Source: Saprospiraceae bacterium
GTDB taxonomy: Bacteria; Bacteroidota; Bacteroidia; Chitinophagales; Saprospiraceae
Assembly (NCBI GenBank): GCA_025455635.1
Contig: JALOMF010000092.1
Coordinates: 1 to 12,170, forward strand
Length of the DNA: 12,170 nucleotides
Direction: 5' to 3'
In this document: positions 7,225-12,170 of the stretch, piece after piece
Layout of the letters: every line of letters starts with the position of its first letter
Numbering within the stretch: the stretch's first letter is position 1
Made by a program: the position numbers and the translations under genes
Notes under the pieces: generated by a model
The model's database searches: none
What the model was told of the DNA's origin: nothing
The model's input: the letters and a program-made list of their open reading frames with translations, nothing else

Positions 7225-8736
7225 TTAATAACCGTCGTTCTGCTGGAGGTTCGGGTTTGAGTCCAAAGCCTGTTGTGGGATTGGATAGAGAACCCTTTTT
7301 GGGTCTGTAACATCTTTCTCACTCCAGGTGTTGGCAAAGGTACCGAAACGCACTTGGTCAATGCGGCGGAACCCTTCCCAATAAAGCTCACGGCCACGCT
7401 CGTCAAGCATGGTATTGAGGTCGAGTGAGCCAAGTGCAGCAGCACCACGCTTAGCACGGAGTTGGTTCACAATTTCAAGTGCTCCAGCAGAGTCACCTTT
7501 GCGAAGCAGTGCCTCAGCTTTTGTCAGCATGAATTCTGCCCAACGCATGAGGATGATTTTGCCGGCATCAGCTGGGTGGTACTTAATAGCACGGATACCC
7601 TTCTCGGTAGCTGCACCTGCAAGTGGTACGTCAGGTGAGAACACAAGTGGTTTGCTAGAACGAGAGTCGGTGATAGGCGTTGCGTCGTCAGCGTATTGCT
7701 GACCAACAAGGAAACCACGGCCAATGCCTGAAAACTCAGAGCCGTCTGGAGTTGGATAATTGCCCTTGCGTTGGTCACCGTCTTCAAACTTATTGTAAAA
7801 GTCCGCCAAAGTTGTGAATCCGTTCCAACCAGAAGGGTTCTGGTTGTAGTGAAGTGTCATCATCCAACGGTTTTGCGATGCACCGACAGGAACTTGGAAA
7901 ATGATTTCCTTTGTGGCTGTTGTCCTAAAATTGTCAAAGTAGTCGTCTTCCAAAGAGAACCCATCCGCAAGTATTGCATCGCAATACTCGATTACTTTGT
8001 CCATGTCAGCATTCTCGAACTTGTAATTACCTGTTGGGTCGTCATTGGTGTAAACGGCTTTGTTCAGGTAAAGGCGAGCGAGTAGTGCATTTGCAGCAGC
8101 CCTAGAAGCTTTACCTGTCAGAGCAGGGTCACCACTTGGCCCTTGAACTGGCAGGTCTGGAAGCGCCTCGTTCAAATCGTTTACGATAAGGTCGAATGCT
8201 TCAGCACGGTTGTAAACCCGTGGGTTCACTTCAACACCTTCATCCACCCCCCTGTCCGGTACTTGGCCCCAGAGGTCCATAACGTGCCACCTGTAAAAGG
8301 CACGCATGAATTTGGCCTCAGCAACTTCTTGTGCAGAAGGTGCAGGGTCAGTGGATGCAAGGATTTGGTTGCACTTGAATGCGAAGGAATTCAACTGGTT
8401 CCAGCTGTTGAGAATCCAAGCGTGGGTGGCATCCCAAGTATGTTGATGCAGGGTACGCCAAACGCCATTGTCACCCCAGTCAACACCACGTGTTGGGGGT
8501 ATCATTTCGTCGGTGACATGCTCAAACAATGAGTAGATGTTGGCTTGGTCGTTGAAGGCACCTAGGTCGTTGTAAGCCGATGCAAGAAGCTCTGGGCCAT
8601 TGCCCTTGAACCCTGCACCGTCATTCTCAACGATAACGGAATCTTTTTCGTCAACTTCCAAATTCGTGCAAGCAGGAAACGAGAAAAGACCCGTCAGACC
8701 TGCCAAAAGGAAGAAAAGAAATTTATTACGATTCAT
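7225..8736 (-). CDS. SusD/RagB-family outer-membrane nutrient-binding lipoprotein
   Basis: A 503-residue protein starting 18 bases after the SusC stop. The N-terminal signal ends in a lipobox SFPAC with Cys23, so it should be lipid-anchored to the outer membrane, facing outward. The N-terminal half is the helical TPR-like SusD scaffold (for example the EVAEAKFMRAFYRWHVMDLWG helix, about 116-136). The C-terminal half has the family hallmarks: a MRWAEFMLTKAEALLRKGD helix, then a NQLRAKRG helix, ERGRELYWEGFRRIDQVRFG, and the closing YPIPQQAL-SNPNLQQNDGY. In this family SusD caps the SusC barrel and captures the substrate before import. Length is normal and the frame intact, in contrast to the broken susC beside it. 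The substrate cannot be deduced from the sequence. Confidence 0.96.
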   Translation of the reverse strand: MNRNKFLFFLLAGLTGLFSFPACTNLEVDEKDSVIVENDGAGFKGNGPELLASAYNDLGAFNDQANIYSLFEHVTDEMIPPTRGVDWGDNGVWRTLHQHTWDATHAWILNSWNQLNSFAFKCNQILASTDPAPSAQEVAEAKFMRAFYRWHVMDLWGQVPDRGVDEGVEVNPRVYNRAEAFDLIVNDLNEALPDLPVQGPSGDPALTGKASRAAANALLARLYLNKAVYTNDDPTGNYKFENADMDKVIEYCDAILADGFSLEDDYFDNFRTTATKEIIFQVPVGASQNRWMMTLHYNQNPSGWNGFTTLADFYNKFEDGDQRKGNYPTPDGSEFSGIGRGFLVGQQYADDATPITDSRSSKPLVFSPDVPLAGAATEKGIRAIKYHPADAGKIILMRWAEFMLTKAEALLRKGDSAGALEIVNQLRAKRGAAALGSLDLNTMLDERGRELYWEGFRRIDQVRFGTFANTWSEKDVTDPKRVLYPIPQQALDSNPNLQQNDGY

Positions 8737-8754
8737 GATTTGTGAATTTTTTGA

Positions 8755-10878
8755 TTAAAATAAAATGTTTGCGCCGAACATGATAGTGCGGGCACGTGGG
8801 AATGCGCTGTAGTCAATACCAAGTGAAGGCACTCCATTCAACGCCTTGTTTGTGTTCACCTCAGGGTCTTGGCCAGGGTATTTGGTGATTACAAACAAGT
8901 TTTGACCAGTGACAGAAAGACGAATACCAGAAATGTTCTTAATGTTCGTCTTAATGTTGTAGCCAAGTGAAAGGTTTTGCAAACGAATGAAATTGCCCTT
9001 GTGCAAAAAGCGGGTAGAAACGTCAGGAGCATTCAGGTTTCCTTCACCGTTTCCAAACACGTCCGAACGGACGTTACGACCGTTTGCCAATGAACCAGCA
9101 GTAAACAAGGCGTTTTCATTATTGTCGTAGATGTAATGACCGAAAGCACCGTTAAAGAAAATGCTAGCATCAAAATCACCAAACTTGAAGTTGTTGGTGA
9201 GGCCAGCTGTAACTTTTGGTATCGGGCTAGCACCTACGAATTTCTGAACGTCACCACCTTTGTACTGCGTAATTCCATTCTCATCAAAACCGTCAAATTC
9301 ACGAACAAAGAAAGCGAACAAAGGTTGACCCTCGGCGATACGTTGAGCGAAAGCACCAGTCAAACCTTGGCCGTTGATTTCGCCAGTGTTGATAAGACCG
9401 GAGAAGTTTTTCACTTCGTTCTTGTTCAAGGCAACGTTACCAGAGATGTTCCAATCGAAATTACCCTTGTCAACTGCTACGATGTTCAACATTAATTCAA
9501 CACCTTGGTTGATTACGTCAGCATCAAGGTTTCTCCAAACGAATGGCGTAACCGCAGGTTGAGCAGATGTAACCTGAATGAGAAGGTCATTGGTGTTTTT
9601 GTTGTAAAAGTCCAAGCTACCGCTTACTTTGTTGTTAGCGAAGCCGAAGTCTATACCAAGGTTAGTTTGTGCGGAAGTCTCCCATTTCAAGCCTGGGTTT
9701 GCAAAAGCTACTGAGCTGATACCACCGCCGCTCATGTTCAGGCCATTGTTGATGTCCCAGTCACCATAGCGTTGGCGTTCTTGATAAACGTTGTGAGGGA
9801 TTTCTTGGTTACCAGTAACACCGTAGCCGAGGCGTACGCCCAAATCAGAGAATGCATCAGGAATAAAATCCTCTTCAATGAGCCTCCATTTGAAAGCGAA
9901 TGCAGGGAAGTAGCCGTACTTGTTGTCACCACCAAACTTGGTTGAACCGTCAGCACGCAATGTCGCAGTGAAAAGGTACTTGTCAAAGAAGCCAAAATTG
10001 ACACGACCAAAGAAAGACTGAAGTTCATCAGTTGTGGCAAAAGAGTTTGGAGCAACTACGCCCTTGCCATTGGCTTGGTCAGATGAAGCCAAGTTGTTAA
10101 TCATCTGGTCGAGGTTGCTCGTACGGAAGTTGGTCAACTTGTTGAACTTGCCTGACCTGTTGAACTGCTGGTAGGAGTAGCCCAAAGTACCATTGAAGCT
10201 AGTATTTCCAAACTTTTTATTGTAAGTGAAATAGTTCTCCCAAAGTTTATTGTAAGTAGTGAGGTCGCCGATGTAAAGGAAACCAACACCGCTTGGACCA
10301 CCAGTACCTGCAATCAAGTCCCTTGACCATGCGGAATTACGGGTAGAAGAAGAATTGTCAGCACCCAGAACGGTCTTGAATGTCAAGCCGTCTGCGATTT
10401 GCAATTCAGCATTCACGTTGCCCAATGCACGTATAGTGTTCGTGAAGTCTTTCACGTACTCAAGCAACGCCACAGGGTTAGGTTCCGTTGCGCCGGGCTG
10501 GTTCAAGTTGCCATCAGCATCACGAACCGGAAGGGTTGGGTTAGCCTTCAATGCGTTTGACCAAAGGTCGCCTTCAAACCCTACGTTCTCAGAAATAGGC
10601 ACTGCATCATCGTGAACACGTGAAATAGAAATTTGTGAACCGATTTTCAAGCGGTCGCCAAGGAATTTTTTGCTGCCGTTGAAGCTAGCACTTGTGCGCT
10701 GCTGTGCTGCGTTTTTGATGATACCCTCTTGGTTTTGGTAGCCAAGTGAGAAACGGTAATTGCTGGATTTGTCACCACCACCAAACGAAATATTGTGGTT
10801 GTGCGTGATACCCGTGCGAAGTATTTCATCCTGCCAGTCGGTATCGCCGCCTTTGTCCAATATCTCACGAGCAGCTGC
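8755..10878 (-). CDS. SusC-type TonB-dependent transporter, 3' part (beta-barrel), frame-shifted from the 5' part
   Basis: About 707 codons in a frame different from that of the 5' part at 11573. In-frame reading opens just after a TGA at 10896-10894. The only start-like codon near the break is TTG at 10860-10858, which lies inside the homologous protein and is not a plausible native start. The first residues, AAAREILDKGGDTDWQDEI, match the early barrel of SusC proteins, where a TDWQDEI motif precedes the NHNISFGGG strand. The sequence continues with alternating barrel strands to a normal SusC end, with FIRLQNLSLGYN, LSVTGQNLFVITKYPGQDPE and a terminal ILF suited to BAM insertion. The 3' region is free of stops and looks well conserved, so the break is recent or is an assembly fault. 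If real, this part would have no signal peptide or plug and would not be functional. Confidence 0.85.
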   Translation of the reverse strand, partial: AAAREILDKGGDTDWQDEILRTGITHNHNISFGGGDKSSNYRFSLGYQNQEGIIKNAAQQRTSASFNGSKKFLGDRLKIGSQISISRVHDDAVPISENVGFEGDLWSNALKANPTLPVRDADGNLNQPGATEPNPVALLEYVKDFTNTIRALGNVNAELQIADGLTFKTVLGADNSSSTRNSAWSRDLIAGTGGPSGVGFLYIGDLTTYNKLWENYFTYNKKFGNTSFNGTLGYSYQQFNRSGKFNKLTNFRTSNLDQMINNLASSDQANGKGVVAPNSFATTDELQSFFGRVNFGFFDKYLFTATLRADGSTKFGGDNKYGYFPAFAFKWRLIEEDFIPDAFSDLGVRLGYGVTGNQEIPHNVYQERQRYGDWDINNGLNMSGGGISSVAFANPGLKWETSAQTNLGIDFGFANNKVSGSLDFYNKNTNDLLIQVTSAQPAVTPFVWRNLDADVINQGVELMLNIVAVDKGNFDWNISGNVALNKNEVKNFSGLINTGEINGQGLTGAFAQRIAEGQPLFAFFVREFDGFDENGITQYKGGDVQKFVGASPIPKVTAGLTNNFKFGDFDASIFFNGAFGHYIYDNNENALFTAGSLANGRNVRSDVFGNGEGNLNAPDVSTRFLHKGNFIRLQNLSLGYNIKTNIKNISGIRLSVTGQNLFVITKYPGQDPEVNTNKALNGVPSLGIDYSAFPRARTIMFGANILF

Positions 10879-11573
10879 GCATCCTTCAAGATGTCAATGC
10901 TGGCAATGTCGTTGGGGTTGAGGAAGCTAAGTGGGTTCGTTGTCGTTTGACGGCCAAGACCTACGTCAAAACCACCACCACTTACATCGTCGCCTGCAAG
11001 CGGCACACCATCCACCACATACAACGGGTTGTTGCCTGAGCGAACCGAGGAAGTACCACGGATACGCACGTTCACGCCACCACCTGGCTCGCCTGAGTTG
11101 TTGGTGACCTGTACGCCTGCGGCACGGCCCTGAATCAATTGCTCTGGTGACGTGATGACGCCTTGGTTGAAGTCATCAGAAGTGACAGATGACACCGCAC
11201 CCGTTGCATCTGATTTCTTCACAGAGCCGTAACCAATAACCACGACCTCATCCAATACTTCGCCTGCATCCATCTTCACATCGTAAACATTAGATGCAGT
11301 GATAGCTACTTTCTGAGAGGCGTAGCCTGTGAAGGTGAACTCCAACTGGGTCGCCCCTTCTGGTAGCCTCAGCTCATAGGTGCCATCAATGTCAGTAATG
11401 GTACCTGTGCTGGTACCCAACACCAATACGTTGGCGCCGATGAGTGCATCACCGTTCTGGGCATCTGTCACAGTACCTTTTATGGTACGCTGCGCCATCG
11501 CCAGACTCCCCATGCCCATTGCCAAGAATAGCAGCAACAGACATTTCGTGAGATAGTCAAACTTAAGTTTCAT
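10647..11573 (-). CDS. SusC-type TonB-dependent transporter, 5' part (signal, CarboxypepD_reg-like and plug domains), broken
   Basis: Homology runs from the ATG at 11573 to about 10881 (residues 1-232). The frame then continues with 76 non-homologous residues to a stop at 10647. Residues 1-28 form a signal peptide ending AMAQ. Residues 29-100 are the CarboxypepD_reg-like beta-sandwich typical of SusC (IKGTVTDAQNGDALIGANV, TDIDGTYEL). DEVVVIGYG (108-116) is the TonB-box-like segment. The plug follows with LIQGRAAGVQV, VRIRGTSSV, NPLYVVDGVP and NDIASIDILKDA (221-232). At this last motif normal family members continue SATAIYGSR or similar, with the end of the plug; here that stretch is absent and the frame shifts. 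With the 3' part the total is about 940 codons, against roughly 1000 usual for SusC, so some 50-70 codons appear lost. With SusD downstream this would be the import pore for the locus. Confidence 0.85.
   Translation of the reverse strand: MKLKFDYLTKCLLLLFLAMGMGSLAMAQRTIKGTVTDAQNGDALIGANVLVLGTSTGTITDIDGTYELRLPEGATQLEFTFTGYASQKVAITASNVYDVKMDAGEVLDEVVVIGYGSVKKSDATGAVSSVTSDDFNQGVITSPEQLIQGRAAGVQVTNNSGEPGGGVNVRIRGTSSVRSGNNPLYVVDGVPLAGDDVSGGGFDVGLGRQTTTNPLSFLNPNDIASIDILKDAQLLVRYWTKAAIPTGRMKYFARVSRTTTIFRLVVVTNPAITVSHLATKTKRVSSKTQHSSAQVLASTAAKNSLATA
10858..10896 (-). other. Deletion/frameshift junction within susC
   Basis: On the minus strand, GAT GC (end of the ILKDA motif, 10883-10879) is joined directly to GCAGCTGCTCGTGAG, which encodes AAARE in the new frame. 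Upstream homology holds in one frame up to the junction, and downstream homology starts at once in another. This is one clean internal deletion whose length is not a multiple of three, rather than a single-base slip. The GC-rich alanine-coding sequence GCAGCTGC at the join could have been a short direct repeat: many SusC proteins read KDAAAAAIYGSR here. Confidence 0.7.
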
Positions 11574-12170
11574 ACAAAATTGAGTTTAGTTAGACAAAAG
11601 TTAATTGTAAAGCATTTTAGTTGGTACGGATAGGAATGGGACAATCTGAAATCTCGAAGTTTGGGATTCGTGTCGTTAGTACGTAATCGGGGCAAAGCTG
11701 GCAATTATGTTCCAAACGACCAACACATAAGTTTTGTGAACGAGTTTTGAAAAAAACTGCGTAAATCTCTAAAAATAAAACAAATGGAAGGTGTGGGGCA
11801 TCTACTGAAATTTTATTCCGAACCGCATTGGCCCCGCTTCAACGTTTGCTCAAAGCTTTGATGTGGAAAACTTTTTTGGCCGCAGACTTCTTTCCTCGAT
11901 TCTCCCTACATTTACCAGCAAATTTTTATTTCACTTATCACTCCAATGAATATGTTAATGTTGAAACTCCTGGAGCGTTTTTTCATTTATCTATTGGCCA
12001 TCTGGTAATCATCTGCTAAGCTGACAGCAACAGTCAATGCGACGGTCGGGAAACTCTCATGAATTGTACCTTTCATCCTTTGAAGATAAAAGTCATTGGA
12101 GACTTCTTATAACGACTATTGCAGAAAACTATACTTTATTTTTAACAGAAAAGCAAAAAGTTACCGTGCA
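11574..12170. promoter_or_regulatory. AT-rich non-coding region upstream of susC
   Basis: About 600 bases with frequent stops in all frames and no ORF resembling a known family; the longest ORF (about 63 codons, plus strand, 11828-12019) has no coding signature. Base composition is clearly more AT-rich than the genes beside it. On the minus strand, TAACTTTTG at 11603-11595 is one base longer than the TAnnTTTG consensus and lies 21 bases before the susC ATG, so it is a possible -7 element, without a clear -33 partner. An imperfect inverted repeat TTATGT(N14)ACATAA at 11705-11730 is a possible operator. No regulator gene (sigma/anti-sigma or hybrid two-component) is within the window. Confidence 0.4.

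Noticed and set aside
11743..11758. AGTTTT(N4)AAAACT hairpin upstream of susC
   Set aside because: The stem is only six A/T-dominated base pairs with no GC core and no gene ending nearby, so it is not a credible terminator.
11828..12019. Plus-strand ORF of about 63 codons upstream of susC
   Set aside because: It is short and AT-rich, with no recognisable motif, signal or start context, and frequent stops surround it. It is expected by chance in such sequence.
1..12170. tRNA or rRNA genes, CRISPR arrays, insertion sequences
   Set aside because: I looked for cloverleaf-like runs, regularly spaced repeats and transposase motifs, and saw none.

Overview
The window reads as a chromosomal segment of a Bacteroidota bacterium, most likely a Saprospiria/Lewinella-type or related marine or sludge lineage. 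The grounds are a SusC/SusD pair, two kinds of type IX secretion (T9SS) C-terminal sorting domain, large ASPIC/UnbV-VCBS lipoproteins and a Bacteroidota-type -7 promoter element (TAnnTTTG). The class-level placement comes from memory of similar proteins, not from a search. All supported genes lie on the minus strand, so transcription runs from high to low coordinates.

Layout in the order of transcription: an AT-rich stretch with no supportable gene (12170-11574); a SusC-type TonB-dependent outer-membrane transporter broken by an internal deletion/frameshift near 10880 (11573-8755); its SusD-type lipoprotein partner (8736-7225); a short regulatory gap holding a strong hairpin terminator and, just after it, a consensus -7 element (7224-7116); a 1128-residue VCBS/FG-GAP lipoprotein with a central ASPIC/UnbV domain (7115-3729); a 459-residue secreted protein with a type B (CHU_C) sorting domain (3720-2341); a 361-residue YWTD beta-propeller with a type A sorting tail (2323-1238); and a second VCBS lipoprotein, paralogous to the first and cut by the window edge (1226-1). 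The last four genes are 8, 17 and 11 bases apart and look like one operon. The terminator and promoter suggest that this operon can be expressed apart from susCD.

How it may work: SusC and SusD would form an outer-membrane import complex. The four downstream products are all predicted to be exported and placed on the surface or released, two as lipoproteins and two through T9SS. None has a recognisable glycoside hydrolase, peptidase or sulfatase signature. The locus is therefore a SusCD unit accompanied by beta-propeller, binding-type proteins rather than a classical polysaccharide utilisation locus with enzymes. Its substrate cannot be read from the sequence.

The main oddities are the broken SusC, a heptanucleotide tandem repeat inside the second VCBS gene that adds residues missing from its paralog, and the terminator-promoter switch between susD and the propeller operon.
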